A stretch of DNA of 64,000 bases, taken from NCBI RefSeq assembly GCF_000473065.1, contig NZ_AXAZ01000012.1, positions 1 through 64,000 on the forward strand, written 5' to 3'. Numbering within the stretch: the stretch's first letter is position 1; every line of letters begins with the position of its first letter. Source of the DNA: Bradyrhizobium sp. WSM1743 (lineage in GTDB: Bacteria; Pseudomonadota; Alphaproteobacteria; Rhizobiales; Xanthobacteraceae). Positions 51,464 through 61,379 of this stretch are shown here, in pieces. Position numbers and translations under genes: made by a program. The notes under the pieces were generated by a model. It searched no databases. It worked only from the letters and a program-made list of their open reading frames with translations, and was not told the DNA's origin.

Positions 51464-53002
51464 TCAGGCCACCGCGGCCGGGATCGGGCGCGGGCTGACG
51501 ACATATTCGCGTACGACCTTGTCGTTGGCATCGACCTCGATCAGCGCAACGTCGTAGGTCCAGAGATCGGCGAGATGCTGGAGCACGCGCTTGGCGTCGG
51601 TCTCGTTGAGCTGCGAGCCCTTGATGACGTGATGATGCAGGATCAGGCGCCGATCGCCGGAGAGATCGACGTCAACCACCTCGATATTGGCGTCGATGAA
51701 GCCGACGTCGTGCTGCCGCGCCAGCTCGCGGCGGACGCGGCGGAAGCCGCGCTCGTCGTGGATGGCATCGACCCGGATGCCGGCGCGCTCCTCTGGATCG
51801 TCGTGCAGATGGAACATGCGGAAGTGCCGCATCAATCTGGGGCTCAGGAACTGGCCGATGAAGCTCTCGTCGCGGTAATTGGCCCAGACGTCACGCAGCA
51901 CGCCCATGACATCGCCCTTGCCGGCGATGTCGGGGAACCATTCGCGGTCCTCGTCTTCCGGCCTGGTGACGATGCGCTCGATGTCCTGCATCAAGGCAAA
52001 GCCGAGCGCGTAGGGGTTGAAGCCGGAGAAGCGGGGATCGTCGAATTCGGGTTGGAACACGACGTTGGTGTGCGATCCCAGGAATTCGAGGAAGTTGCCG
52101 TCGCTGATGCGCCCCTGCTCGTGCAGCCTGGTCATGATGCGATAGTGGACGTAGGTCGCCGTCCCCTCGTTCATGACCTTGGTCTGGCTCTGCGGATAGA
52201 AATATTGCGCGATGTGGCGGACGATGCGCAAGAGCTCGCGCTGCCAGGGCGCCAGCCGCGGCGCGCTCTTCTCCAGGAAATAGAGCAAATTCTCCTGCGG
52301 CAGGCCGAGCAGCTTGCGGCGGCGCTCGATGCTGAGCGCGGACCGGCTCTTGGTCGCGCCCTTGGGGACTGTGCGCCAGAGATCGTTGAAGACTTCCTCC
52401 TCGTGCTGGCGGCGGCGCCCTGCCCGCTTCTCCTCGGCGCGCAGATCGAGCTTCTTCTTGCCGGGATAACGGTCGATGCCGTGCGACATCAGCGCATGCG
52501 CGGCATCGAGCGTGCGCTCGACCTCGATGCGGCCGTAGCGATCCTCGCATTGCATGACGTAGTTCTTGGCGAAGTCGAGATAGTCCAGGATGCCGTCGGC
52601 ATCGGTCCACTGCTTGAACAGATAGTTGTTCTTGAAGAAATGGTTGTGGCCGAAGGCGGCGTGCGCGATCACCAGCGTCTGCATCGTCGCCGTGTTCTCC
52701 TCCATCAGATAGGAGATGCAGGGCGAGGAGTTGATCACGATCTCATAGGCGAGCCCCATCAGGCCCTTGCGATAGGACGCTTCGTGGAACGCAAAGTGCT
52801 TGCCGAACGACCAGTGCTTGTAGAACAAGGGCATGCCGACCGACGAATAGGCGTCCAGCATCTGCTCGGCAGTGATGACCTCGATCTGGTTCGGATAGAC
52901 GTCGAGCCCGAGATCCTTCAACGCCACCTCCTCGCAGGCATCGGTGATGCGCTGCAAGGTGTGAAAATCCCAATCGGCGCCTTCGAACAATCGTTCCGTC
53001 AT
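51464..53002 (-). CDS. SpoVR-family protein
   Basis: This 512-residue cytoplasmic protein resembles E. coli YcgB. Landmarks are YPNQIEVITAEQMLDAYSSV, WSFGKHFAFHEASYRKGLMG, LVIAHAAFGHNHFFKNNYLF and NEGTATYVHYRIMTRLHEQG. The biochemical activity is not known; it is conserved with PrkA and YeaH in stress and stationary-phase modules. Its start overlaps the stop of the YeaH gene (ATGA), so it is the third member of that operon. Confidence 0.92.
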   Translation of the reverse strand: MTERLFEGADWDFHTLQRITDACEEVALKDLGLDVYPNQIEVITAEQMLDAYSSVGMPLFYKHWSFGKHFAFHEASYRKGLMGLAYEIVINSSPCISYLMEENTATMQTLVIAHAAFGHNHFFKNNYLFKQWTDADGILDYLDFAKNYVMQCEDRYGRIEVERTLDAAHALMSHGIDRYPGKKKLDLRAEEKRAGRRRQHEEEVFNDLWRTVPKGATKSRSALSIERRRKLLGLPQENLLYFLEKSAPRLAPWQRELLRIVRHIAQYFYPQSQTKVMNEGTATYVHYRIMTRLHEQGRISDGNFLEFLGSHTNVVFQPEFDDPRFSGFNPYALGFALMQDIERIVTRPEDEDREWFPDIAGKGDVMGVLRDVWANYRDESFIGQFLSPRLMRHFRMFHLHDDPEERAGIRVDAIHDERGFRRVRRELARQHDVGFIDANIEVVDVDLSGDRRLILHHHVIKGSQLNETDAKRVLQHLADLWTYDVALIEVDANDKVVREYVVSPRPIPAAVA

Positions 53003-54282
53003 GGAGCGGCCTTCTCCTGGGCAGTATCGCGGCGGTGGAACAGATCGTGGAACACCGGAAAGATCTCGCTGCGCTCGGAGACCTTGCGCATCGAGAGCGG
53101 TGCGCCGCTGTTGCGCAGGCGCTCATAGAGGGTCCAGAGCGAGGAGTCGGAGAGATCGAAAGCGCTGCCGCCTGATTCCCCGACCTCGAGATAGGCAAAG
53201 AACTGGCAGACCGGCAGGATCTTGTCGGTCAGCAGCAGCCCTGTGAGCTCGCCGTCGGAATAGGAATTGTCGCCGTCGGAGGCTTGCGCGGCGTAGATGT
53301 TCCAGTCCGCCGGGTTGAAGCGCTCGCGCACGATCTCGTGCATCGCCTGCAGCGCGCTGGAGACCAGCGTGCCGCCCGAGGCCGGACCGTAGAAGAAGGT
53401 CTGCTCGTCCACCTCCTCGGCGCGGTCGGTGTGGCGGATGAAGACGATCTCGACGTGCTTGTAGCGCCGCTTCAGGAACACGTAGAGCAGCATGTAGAAG
53501 CGCTTGGCCAGATCCTTCATGTGCTCGGACATCGAGCCGGAGACGTCCATCAGGCAGAACATCACGGCCTGCGCGACGGGCTTCGGCACGGTCTCGAAGC
53601 GCCGGTAGCGGATATCGAGCGGATCGATGAAGGGGATGCGCTTGGATTTCGCCTTCATCTTTTCGAGCCGAGCGACCAGTTCCGCGCGCTCGTCCTCGTC
53701 CGTGCATGCTTCGATCGCGGCTTCCAGCTCTTCGATCTCGTCCTTGCGGGGACGCCTGAGCGCGATGCGGCGGGCGAGCGCGAGCTTCACCGTCCGGCTG
53801 ACCGAGATGTTGGCGGGCGAGCCGGACATGGTGTAGCCGGCGCGCTGGATGCCTTCGCTCTCGGTCTGGGCGATCTTGCGCTTGGCGAGATCCGGAAGCT
53901 CGAGGTCGTCGAGGAAAAGATCGACGAACTCGTCACGGCTCAGCACGAAGCGGAAGGCGTCCTCGCTGTCGCCTTCGCCGGGGCCGGAATCCTTGGCGCT
54001 GCCCTGGCCGGAGCGCTGGAGATAGTCGCCTTCGACGAACTTCTTATTGCCGGGCAGGACCATGTCCCGCGTTCCGCCTTCACGGCGGAAGCGCGGCTCG
54101 TGCATGCCGTCGAGCGGGATCGTGACCTCACCACCCTCCAGGACGTCCTTGATGTCGCGTTCCTGCGAAGTCTTCTTGACGGCGCCCTGCACCAGGGATT
54201 TGGCCCGACGCAAGAACCGCTGGCGGTTCTCAAGACTCTTGCCGCCTGGATTCAGGCGCCTGTCAATGATGTGAATGGGCAC
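52999..54282 (-). CDS. YeaH/YhbH-family protein (DUF444)
   Basis: This 427-residue protein begins MPIHIIDRRLNPGGKSLENR, as in the family, and contains a von Willebrand A-like metal site DVSGSM in FCLMDVSGSMSEHMKDLAKR. In E. coli YeaH is functionally tied to the YeaG (PrkA) kinase. It lies 13 bases after the prkA stop and overlaps the spoVR start. Confidence 0.92.
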   Translation of the reverse strand: MPIHIIDRRLNPGGKSLENRQRFLRRAKSLVQGAVKKTSQERDIKDVLEGGEVTIPLDGMHEPRFRREGGTRDMVLPGNKKFVEGDYLQRSGQGSAKDSGPGEGDSEDAFRFVLSRDEFVDLFLDDLELPDLAKRKIAQTESEGIQRAGYTMSGSPANISVSRTVKLALARRIALRRPRKDEIEELEAAIEACTDEDERAELVARLEKMKAKSKRIPFIDPLDIRYRRFETVPKPVAQAVMFCLMDVSGSMSEHMKDLAKRFYMLLYVFLKRRYKHVEIVFIRHTDRAEEVDEQTFFYGPASGGTLVSSALQAMHEIVRERFNPADWNIYAAQASDGDNSYSDGELTGLLLTDKILPVCQFFAYLEVGESGGSAFDLSDSSLWTLYERLRNSGAPLSMRKVSERSEIFPVFHDLFHRRDTAQEKAAP

Positions 54283-54295
54283 TTTTCCATCCGCC

Positions 54296-56239
54296 TCAAC
54301 CGGCCTGCTTCACGCGCATGTACCATTCAACGAGCCGGCGAACCTGACGCTCGGTGTAGCCACGCTCCACCATGCGTGCGACGAACTCGCCGTGCTTCTT
54401 CTCCGTCTCGCCGTCCTTCTTCGACCCGAAGGAGATGACCGGAAGCAGGTCCTCGACCTGGGAGAATATCCGCTTTTCGATCACATCGCGAATCTTCTCA
54501 TAGGAGGTCCAGGTCGGATTCTTGCCGCCGTTCTGGGCCCGCGACCGTAACGAGAATTTGACGACCTCGTTGCGGAAGTCCTTGGGGTTGGCGATACCCG
54601 CCGGCTTCTCGATTTTGGTCAGCTCCTGGTTCAAGAGCTCGCGATCGAGCAGCTGGCCGGTGTCGGGATCCTTGAAATCCTGGTCCTCGATCCAGGCGTC
54701 GGCATAGTCGACGTAGCGATCGAACAGGTTCTGGCCATAATCCGAGTAGGATTCCAGATAGGCCTTCTGGATCTCGTTGCCAATGAACTCGGCGTAGCGC
54801 GGCGCCAGCTCCGCCTTGATGAATTCAAGATAGCGTTTCTCGGTTTCCTCCGGAAGCTGCTCGCGGCGGATCGCCTGTTCCAGCGCGTACATCAGGTGCA
54901 CGGCGTCGGCGGCGACCTCCTGCGGATCGTGGTTGAAGGTCGCAGCCAGGACCTTGAAGGCGAAGCGGGTGGAGGCACCGTCCATGCCCTCGTCGACGCC
55001 GGCGGCATCGCGATATTCCTGGACGCTGCGCGCTTTCGGATCGGATTCCTTCAGGCTTTCGCCGTCGTAGACCCGCATCTTGGCGAACAGGGTGGAGTTC
55101 TCGTGCTTGCGCAGGCGCGACATCACCGAGAACCGCGCCAGCGTCTCCAGCGTCGAAGGCGCGCAAGGAGCCGACGCGAGCTCGGAGCCCTGGATCAGCT
55201 TTTCGTAGATTTTCTGCTCCTCGGCGACCCTGAGGCAGTAGGGCACCTTGATGACGCAGATTCGGTCGATGAAGGCTTCGTTGTTCTTGTTGGCCTTGAA
55301 GCTCGCCCACTCGGCTTCGTTCGAGTGCGCGAGGATGATCCCGGTGAACGGGATCGCGCCGATGTTCTCGGTGCCGATATAGTTGCCTTCCTGCGTCGCG
55401 GTCAGCAGCGGATGCAGCATCTTGATCGGCGCCTTGAACATCTCGACGAATTCGAGGATGCCCTGATTGGCGCGGTTGAGGCCGCCGGAATAGCTGTAGG
55501 CGTCGGGATCATTCTGGGCGTAGGTCTCGAGCTTGCGGATATCGACCTTGCCGACCAGCGAGGAGATGTCCTGGTTGTTCTCGTCGCCGGGCTCGGTCTT
55601 GGCGACCGCGATCTGGCGCAGCCGCGACGGCTGGATCTTTGCGACGCGGAATTGCGAGATGTCGCCGCCGAAGGCTTCGAGCCGCTTGTAGCACCACGGG
55701 CTCATCAGGCCGGTGAGACGGCGGCGCGGAATGCCGTATTTCTCCTCCAGCATCGGACCGAGATGATCGGGATCGAACAGGCTGAGCGGGCTCTCGAACA
55801 CGGGCGAGAGTTCGTCGCCGGCCTTGAGCACATAGATCGGGTTCACTTCCATCAGCGACTTCAGCCGCTCGGCGAGCGAGGACTTGCCGCCACCGACCGG
55901 GCCGAGCAGATAGAGGATCTGCTTGCGCTCCTCCAGGCCTTGCGCCGCGTGGCGGAAGAAACCGACGATGCGCTCGATGGTTTCTTCCATGCCGTAGAAG
56001 CCGGCGAAGGCCGGATAGGTGCGGATCGTGCGGTTCAAAAAAATACGGCCAAGGCGTGGGTCCTTGGCCGTATCGATCGTCTGGGGATCACCGATCGCCG
56101 CTAGCAGTCGTTCGGCCGCGTTCGCGTATTTCATGGGATCGCTTCGACACGATTCCAGATATTCCGCCATCGACATGTCGTGCTGGCTTCTCGCCTCGAA
56201 CGACCGAGCGAAAGCGTTGAATAGAGAATCGTTGTACAT
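54296..56239 (-). CDS. PrkA-family serine protein kinase (YeaG-like)
   Basis: This 647-residue protein has an N-terminal AAA+-like domain with Walker A GPVGGGKS (residues 113-120) and a C-terminal kinase-related domain. Conserved EWASFKANKNNEAFIDRICV and SGGLNRANQGILEFVEMFKA are present. In enterobacteria it supports nitrogen-starvation and stationary-phase responses with YeaH. It is first in the prkA-yeaH-spoVR operon. An EcfG-type promoter match lies 34 bases upstream of the start. Confidence 0.94.
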   Translation of the reverse strand: MYNDSLFNAFARSFEARSQHDMSMAEYLESCRSDPMKYANAAERLLAAIGDPQTIDTAKDPRLGRIFLNRTIRTYPAFAGFYGMEETIERIVGFFRHAAQGLEERKQILYLLGPVGGGKSSLAERLKSLMEVNPIYVLKAGDELSPVFESPLSLFDPDHLGPMLEEKYGIPRRRLTGLMSPWCYKRLEAFGGDISQFRVAKIQPSRLRQIAVAKTEPGDENNQDISSLVGKVDIRKLETYAQNDPDAYSYSGGLNRANQGILEFVEMFKAPIKMLHPLLTATQEGNYIGTENIGAIPFTGIILAHSNEAEWASFKANKNNEAFIDRICVIKVPYCLRVAEEQKIYEKLIQGSELASAPCAPSTLETLARFSVMSRLRKHENSTLFAKMRVYDGESLKESDPKARSVQEYRDAAGVDEGMDGASTRFAFKVLAATFNHDPQEVAADAVHLMYALEQAIRREQLPEETEKRYLEFIKAELAPRYAEFIGNEIQKAYLESYSDYGQNLFDRYVDYADAWIEDQDFKDPDTGQLLDRELLNQELTKIEKPAGIANPKDFRNEVVKFSLRSRAQNGGKNPTWTSYEKIRDVIEKRIFSQVEDLLPVISFGSKKDGETEKKHGEFVARMVERGYTERQVRRLVEWYMRVKQAG

Positions 56240-56272
56240 GATCCCTCTCCGCGTGAGTTCCGCTATAAGCTG

Positions 56273-56299
56273 AAACGAAAGCAGTTACCGGACCGTTCC
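56273..56299 (-). promoter_or_regulatory. EcfG-type (general stress response) promoter of the prkA operon
   Basis: On the minus strand GGAAC (56295-56299) is followed by exactly 17 bases and CGTT (56274-56277, continuing as CGTTT to 56273). This matches the alphaproteobacterial EcfG consensus GGAAC-N16/17-CGTT. It is 34 bases from the prkA start, a fitting distance. It lies in the 297-base gap 56240-56536, which shows no gene. Confidence 0.72.
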
Positions 56300-56536
56300 T
56301 CAGGCCGTTTCGAATCAGCGTGAGCACATGACGATCATTGGACACCCGGGCGCCAACTCGACGCAACGCACAACGTAGGCACTCCATGAGTTACGAACAG
56401 GCACATGCCTGTAATTTGTGCGAATCTGTCTCTATATTGGCTCATTTCCAGAAAATGTCACTTGGTCGCAACATCCGGACGTTCCCGGGGATGTGCCGAT
56501 CCGGCAATGCAGCATAGCGATCCGGGAGCGGCGATC

Positions 56537-57160
56537 TTATGACACTTGTACGGCGAAGCTTTGGGGGCCGCGTTCATCTTCCTGCTGCAATGCAGTGTGC
56601 GCGCTGCTGGCGGCGTGGCAGTCGCGACAGGCGCGCAGCAGTGTATCAAAATCAGTCGCCAGGCCCTCCGTGCGGATGACGATGCGACCATCCTTCACGG
56701 CCCGAGCCAGGGTGGGAATGGCGCACAGCTGGCGCCGCAATGCCGGCGACGGCGTCAGCACGATCGTCTTGTGGCCGCGGCATTCTTCAGCTGAAATCTC
56801 CGCGATCGACTCCCACGGCAGAAATTCATTGCCGATGCGGAGATCGCGGATGCCGTAGGGGGTGACGACCACCACGGCTCCTCGCTCGGCGGGAAGCATC
56901 CAGATCAGCCAGCTGGTCACCAGGCCGAACACCACGACGCCGACATAGCCGACCGTCGTGTCATAATCGCCGAGACCGTCCCACCAGTCCAAGGCAAGGC
57001 TTGCACTGAGCAGGGTCATGGCAAAACCCGCCGCGACCAGCAGCCGCAGCTGCGTCACGCAGCGACTGATTTCGAGATCGCAGGACGCGTCGATGCTCAC
57101 CGTCGACGCAACCGATTGCCGGCTCTCGGCGCCCGCCGAACCTTCATGATGGGCGTGCAT
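56537..57160 (-). CDS. membrane protein with PH-like cytoplasmic domain (STM3941-like), unknown function
   Basis: This 207-residue protein starts at the ATG at 57160, behind GGGGGGAAAAGC. Two transmembrane helices are seen (QLRLLVAAGFAMTLLSASLA and TTVGYVGVVVFGLVTSWLIW). A soluble C-terminal half follows with VVVTPYGIRDLRIGNEFLPW, the strand pattern of STM3941-like proteins. A CRDCH motif is near the C-terminus. It is divergent from the sugar operon and has no co-directional neighbour close by. Confidence 0.68.
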   Translation of the reverse strand: MHAHHEGSAGAESRQSVASTVSIDASCDLEISRCVTQLRLLVAAGFAMTLLSASLALDWWDGLGDYDTTVGYVGVVVFGLVTSWLIWMLPAERGAVVVVTPYGIRDLRIGNEFLPWESIAEISAEECRGHKTIVLTPSPALRRQLCAIPTLARAVKDGRIVIRTEGLATDFDTLLRACRDCHAASSAHTALQQEDERGPQSFAVQVS

Positions 57161-57489
57161 GCTTTTCCCCCCAGCTTGGCCATTCGCGGCCAACCCACGA
57201 CGCAACGGCGGATCCACTTCGCCGAAGGCACTCCACGCAACCGTTGGCTGACAACGCGAGACGGCTGACGCTACGCAAGGAGACCTCGGCCGTATCCTCC
57301 GGCCAACGACTTCTACGCAACACAGCAACTGCCCGCCTGGATCGCCATGATCGCGACGGAGTTCCACTGGAGAGTATGACTCTCATACCCTTGATTGGTT
57401 CCCTCCGGGGAGCATGTAAGCTAGAGGATAGCGCGTCAGGACCGGCGCGAAAACCCCCTCGTCCGCAGGCTTGGAGAGAAATAAGCATC
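57161..57489. other. 329-base divergent region before the sugar operon, with overlapping palindromes
   Basis: No gene is seen. GAGAGT-ATG-ACTCTC (57370-57384) overlaps GTATGA-CTC-TCATAC (57374-57388); both are perfect. They lie about 100 bases before the tal-pgi start and are the best operator candidates. No confident -35/-10 pair could be chosen. Confidence 0.45.
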
Positions 57490-60339
57490 ATGAATCCCGT
57501 CAAAGAACTGGAAAAGCACGGACAAGCGGTCTGGCTGGACTTCCTGGCCCGTGGCTTCATCGCCAAGGGCGACCTGAAGCGGCTGATCGACACCGATGGC
57601 GTCAAGGGCGTCACCTCCAATCCGTCGATCTTCGAGAAGGCGATCGGCAGCTCCGACGAATATGACGCCTCGATCGGCAAGGCACTGAAGCGCGGCGACC
57701 GGACCGTGGCCGACCTGTTCGAGGCGGTCGCAATCGAGGACATCCAGAATGCCGCCGACGTGCTGCGCCCGGTCTATGATCGCCTCGAGGGCCGGAACGG
57801 CTTCGTGAGCCTGGAAGTGTCGCCCTATCTGGCGATGGATACCGCCGCCACGGTCGCCGAGGCGCGGCGGCTCTGGAAGGATGTCGGTCGCCAGAATCTG
57901 ATGGTGAAGGTGCCGGCGACGCGCGAGGGCTTGCCGGCGATCGAACAGCTGATCGGCGAAGGCATCAGCATCAACATCACGCTGCTGTTCTCGAAGGCCG
58001 TCTATCTCGAGGTCGCCGAAGCCTATCTCGCCGGCCTCGAGAAATACGTCGCCGGCGGCGGCGATCCGTCGCATGTCGCGAGCGTGGCGAGCTTCTTCGT
58101 CAGCCGGATCGACACCATGGTCGACAAGCAGCTCGACGAGAAGATTGCCCGCGCCAATGATCCATCGGAGAAGGAGCGGCTTGCCGCACTGAAGGGCAAG
58201 GTCGCGATCGCCAATGCCAAGCTCGCCTACCGGGACTACAAGCGCCTGTTCACAGGTTCGCGCTGGGAGAAGCTCGCCGCCAAGGGTGCCAAGCCGCAGC
58301 GCATGCTGTGGGCCTCCACCGGCACCAAGAACAAGGACTACAGCGACGTCCTCTATGTCGAGGAGCTGATCGGCCCCGACACCATCAACACCATGCCGCC
58401 GGCGACGCTGGATGCGTTCCGCGATCACGGCAAGCCGCGCGACAGCCTGGAAGAGAATGTCGATGACGCCAGGCGCGTGCTGGAAGAGCTGGAGCGCTCC
58501 GGCATCTCGCTCGATGCGATCACCGAGGAGCTGGTCAAGGACGGCGTCAAGCTGTTTGCGGACGCCGCTGACAAGCTCTACGGCGCCGTCGCGCACAAGC
58601 GTGCCACCGTGCTGGGGCCCGCGCTCGACCGCCAGCTTCTCTCGCTCGGCGACGGGCTCGGCAAGGCCGTGGCCAAGAGCACCGAGGAATGGCGCGCCTC
58701 CGCAAAAATCCGCAGGCTCTGGCAGCGCGACAAGTCAGTGTGGACCGGCACGGACGAGGACAAATGGCTCGGCTGGCTCGACAGCGCCGCCAAGGCCGAT
58801 ATTGCCGATTACGAGGACTATGCGGGCCGCGTGAAGGGCCAGAAATTCTCCGACGCTGTCGTGCTCGGCATGGGCGGATCGAGCCTCGGACCGGAGGTGC
58901 TGGCCGAGACCTTTGGCAAGAAGCCCGGCTTCCCCAAGCTGCATGTGCTCGATTCCACCGATCCCGCGCAGGTGCGGGCGATGGAAGGGAAGATCGACAT
59001 CGCCAACACCGTGTTCATCGTCTCCAGCAAGTCCGGCGGCACCACCGAGCCGAACGCGATGAAGGACTATTTCCATGAGCAGGTCGCCAAGGCGGTCGGG
59101 ACCAAGGTGAAGACCGGCCATCGCTTCATCGCGGTGACCGATCCCGGGTCGTCGCTGGAGAAGGCGGCAAAGCAGCTGAACTACGCCCGCATCTTCCACG
59201 GCGAGCCCTCGATCGGCGGACGCTATTCGGTGCTCTCGCCCTTCGGTCTGGTGCCGGCGGCGACCGCGGGCATCGACGTCAACACCTTCGTCAAGCATGC
59301 GCTCGCGATGGCCCGCTCCTGTGGGCCGGACGTGCCGCCATCCGAGAACCCGGGCGTGCAGCTCGGGCTTGCCATGGGCCTCGCCGGGCTCGAAGGCCGC
59401 GACAAGGTGACGATCCTGGCGTCGAAGAAGATCGCCGATTTCGGCGCCTGGGCCGAGCAGCTTATCGCGGAATCGACCGGCAAGGAGGGCAAGGGCCTGA
59501 TCCCGATCGAGGGCGAGCCGCTGGGCGATCCCTCGGTCTACGGCAACGATCGCTTCTTCATCGACATCCGCATCGAGGGAGAAGCGGATGCCGCCCACGA
59601 TTCCAAGCTTGCCGCGATCGAAGGGGCCGGCCACCCCGTGGCGCGCATCGTCATGAAGTCGATCGAGCATCTCGGCCAGGAGTTCTTCCGCTTCGAGATG
59701 GCGACGGCGGTTGCCGGCTCGATCCTCGGCATCAACCCGTTCGACCAGCCGGACGTGGAGGCGGCCAAGATCAGGACCCGCGAGCTCACCGCCGCATTCG
59801 AGAAGACCGGCGCGTTGCCGGAAGAGCAGCCGGTGGTCAGCACGGATGAGGCCGATCTCTACACCGACGAGGCCAACGCGGCGGCGCTGCGCGCGGCCGG
59901 CGCCAACGGCGATCTCAGCTCCTGGCTGAAGGCGCATCTATCCCGCTCGAACCATGGCGACTATGTCGCCCTGCTTGGCTACATCGCGCGCGACAAGGCG
60001 ACGATCGACGCGCTCCAGGCCATGCGGCTGGAGGTGCGCGAGAAGCGGCACGTCGCGACCTGCGCCGAGTTCGGGCCGCGCTTCCTGCACTCGACGGGCC
60101 AAGCCTACAAGGGCGGACCCGACAGCGGCGTGTTCCTCCAGATCACGGCCGACGATGCCAAGGATCTGCCGGTGCCGGGCCAGAAAGCCAGCTTCGCCGT
60201 CATCAAGGAGGCGCAGGCGCGCGGCGATTTCGACGTGCTCACCGAGCGGGGCCGGCGTGCGCTGCGCGTGCACCTGAAGGGCGGGCTCAAGAAGGGTCTC
60301 GCGGCCCTCAACGCGGCGCTTAGCGACGCGCTGAACTAA
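57490..60339 (+). CDS. tal-pgi: bifunctional transaldolase / glucose-6-phosphate isomerase
   Basis: This 949-residue fusion has a transaldolase domain at about 1-370, with the Schiff-base lysine Lys140 in [20 protein letters not shown]. The phosphoglucose isomerase domain spans about 390-949, with the sugar-phosphate site [17 protein letters not shown] and [16 protein letters not shown]. It links fructose-6-phosphate to both the pentose phosphate pathway and glucose-6-phosphate. The start at 57490 gives the family N-terminus [18 protein letters not shown]; a longer frame upstream looks like leader. First gene of the sugar operon, 7 bases before gnd. Confidence 0.93.
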   Translation: MNPVKELEKHGQAVWLDFLARGFIAKGDLKRLIDTDGVKGVTSNPSIFEKAIGSSDEYDASIGKALKRGDRTVADLFEAVAIEDIQNAADVLRPVYDRLEGRNGFVSLEVSPYLAMDTAATVAEARRLWKDVGRQNLMVKVPATREGLPAIEQLIGEGISINITLLFSKAVYLEVAEAYLAGLEKYVAGGGDPSHVASVASFFVSRIDTMVDKQLDEKIARANDPSEKERLAALKGKVAIANAKLAYRDYKRLFTGSRWEKLAAKGAKPQRMLWASTGTKNKDYSDVLYVEELIGPDTINTMPPATLDAFRDHGKPRDSLEENVDDARRVLEELERSGISLDAITEELVKDGVKLFADAADKLYGAVAHKRATVLGPALDRQLLSLGDGLGKAVAKSTEEWRASAKIRRLWQRDKSVWTGTDEDKWLGWLDSAAKADIADYEDYAGRVKGQKFSDAVVLGMGGSSLGPEVLAETFGKKPGFPKLHVLDSTDPAQVRAMEGKIDIANTVFIVSSKSGGTTEPNAMKDYFHEQVAKAVGTKVKTGHRFIAVTDPGSSLEKAAKQLNYARIFHGEPSIGGRYSVLSPFGLVPAATAGIDVNTFVKHALAMARSCGPDVPPSENPGVQLGLAMGLAGLEGRDKVTILASKKIADFGAWAEQLIAESTGKEGKGLIPIEGEPLGDPSVYGNDRFFIDIRIEGEADAAHDSKLAAIEGAGHPVARIVMKSIEHLGQEFFRFEMATAVAGSILGINPFDQPDVEAAKIRTRELTAAFEKTGALPEEQPVVSTDEADLYTDEANAAALRAAGANGDLSSWLKAHLSRSNHGDYVALLGYIARDKATIDALQAMRLEVREKRHVATCAEFGPRFLHSTGQAYKGGPDSGVFLQITADDAKDLPVPGQKASFAVIKEAQARGDFDVLTERGRRALRVHLKGGLKKGLAALNAALSDALN

Positions 60340-60346
60340 AGGAACA

Positions 60347-61351
60347 ATGCAGATGCAACTCGGCATGATCGGCCTCGGCCGAATGGGCGGCAACATCGTT
60401 CGCCGCCTGATGCGCCAGGGACATTCGACCGTGGTCTACGACAAGGACGCCAAGGCGGTCGCAGGACTTGCCGCAGACGGCGCGGTTGGCTCGGCGACGC
60501 TGGAAGAGTTCGTCGCGAAGCTGGAGCGTCCGCGCACGGCCTGGGTGATGCTGCCGGCAGGGCGCATCACCGAGACCACGATCGAGACGATCGCCGGCGT
60601 GATGCAGGCTGGCGACGTCATCATCGACGGCGGCAACACCTTCTGGCAGGACGACGTCCGCCGCGGCAAGGCGCTGAAAGAGCGCGGCATCCATTATGTC
60701 GACGTCGGCACCTCCGGCGGCGTCTGGGGCCTCGACCGCGGTTATTGCATGATGATCGGCGGCGAGAAGCAGGTGGTCGACCGGCTCGATCCGATCTTCG
60801 CAGCGCTCGCGCCAGGCGCCGGCGACATCCCACGTACGGAAGGACGCGAGGGGCGCGATCCCCGCATCGAGCAGGGCTACATCCATGCCGGTCCCGTGGG
60901 CGCCGGGCATTTCGTCAAGATGATCCACAACGGCATCGAATACGGGCTGATGCAGGCCTATGCCGAAGGTTTCGACATTCTCAAGAATGCCAATATCGAG
61001 GCTTTGCCGGCAGATCATCGCTACGATTTCGATCTCGCCGACATCGCCGAAGTGTGGCGGCGCGGCAGCGTGATCCCGTCCTGGCTGCTCGACCTCACCT
61101 CGACCGCGCTCGCCGACAGCCCGCAGCTGTCGGAATATTCCGGCTTCGTGGAGGATTCCGGCGAAGGTCGCTGGACCGTGAATGCCGCGATCGACGAGGC
61201 CGTGCCGGCCGAAGTCTTGACCGCGGCGCTCTACACACGTTTCCGTTCCCGTCGGGAACACACCTTCGCCGAAAAAATTCTCTCTGCAATGCGTGCAGGG
61301 TTCGGCGGCCACAGGGAGCCGAAGCAGCCGGGCGCTTCGAAACCAAAGTAA
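60347..61351 (+). CDS. gnd: 6-phosphogluconate dehydrogenase (decarboxylating), short NAD-type
   Basis: This 334-residue protein shows the cofactor motif [13 protein letters not shown] and [20 protein letters not shown]. The catalytic Lys/Asn helix is [20 protein letters not shown]. It is much shorter than the NADP-dependent dimeric form (about 470 residues). An acidic residue at the end of the second strand (VVYDKD) instead of an arginine suggests NAD use. It makes ribulose-5-phosphate. The start may be the ATG at 60347 or that at 60353. Confidence 0.92.
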   Translation: MQMQLGMIGLGRMGGNIVRRLMRQGHSTVVYDKDAKAVAGLAADGAVGSATLEEFVAKLERPRTAWVMLPAGRITETTIETIAGVMQAGDVIIDGGNTFWQDDVRRGKALKERGIHYVDVGTSGGVWGLDRGYCMMIGGEKQVVDRLDPIFAALAPGAGDIPRTEGREGRDPRIEQGYIHAGPVGAGHFVKMIHNGIEYGLMQAYAEGFDILKNANIEALPADHRYDFDLADIAEVWRRGSVIPSWLLDLTSTALADSPQLSEYSGFVEDSGEGRWTVNAAIDEAVPAEVLTAALYTRFRSRREHTFAEKILSAMRAGFGGHREPKQPGASKPK

Positions 61352-61379
61352 CGAGTAAACAAGCGAAGGCCGACAATTC

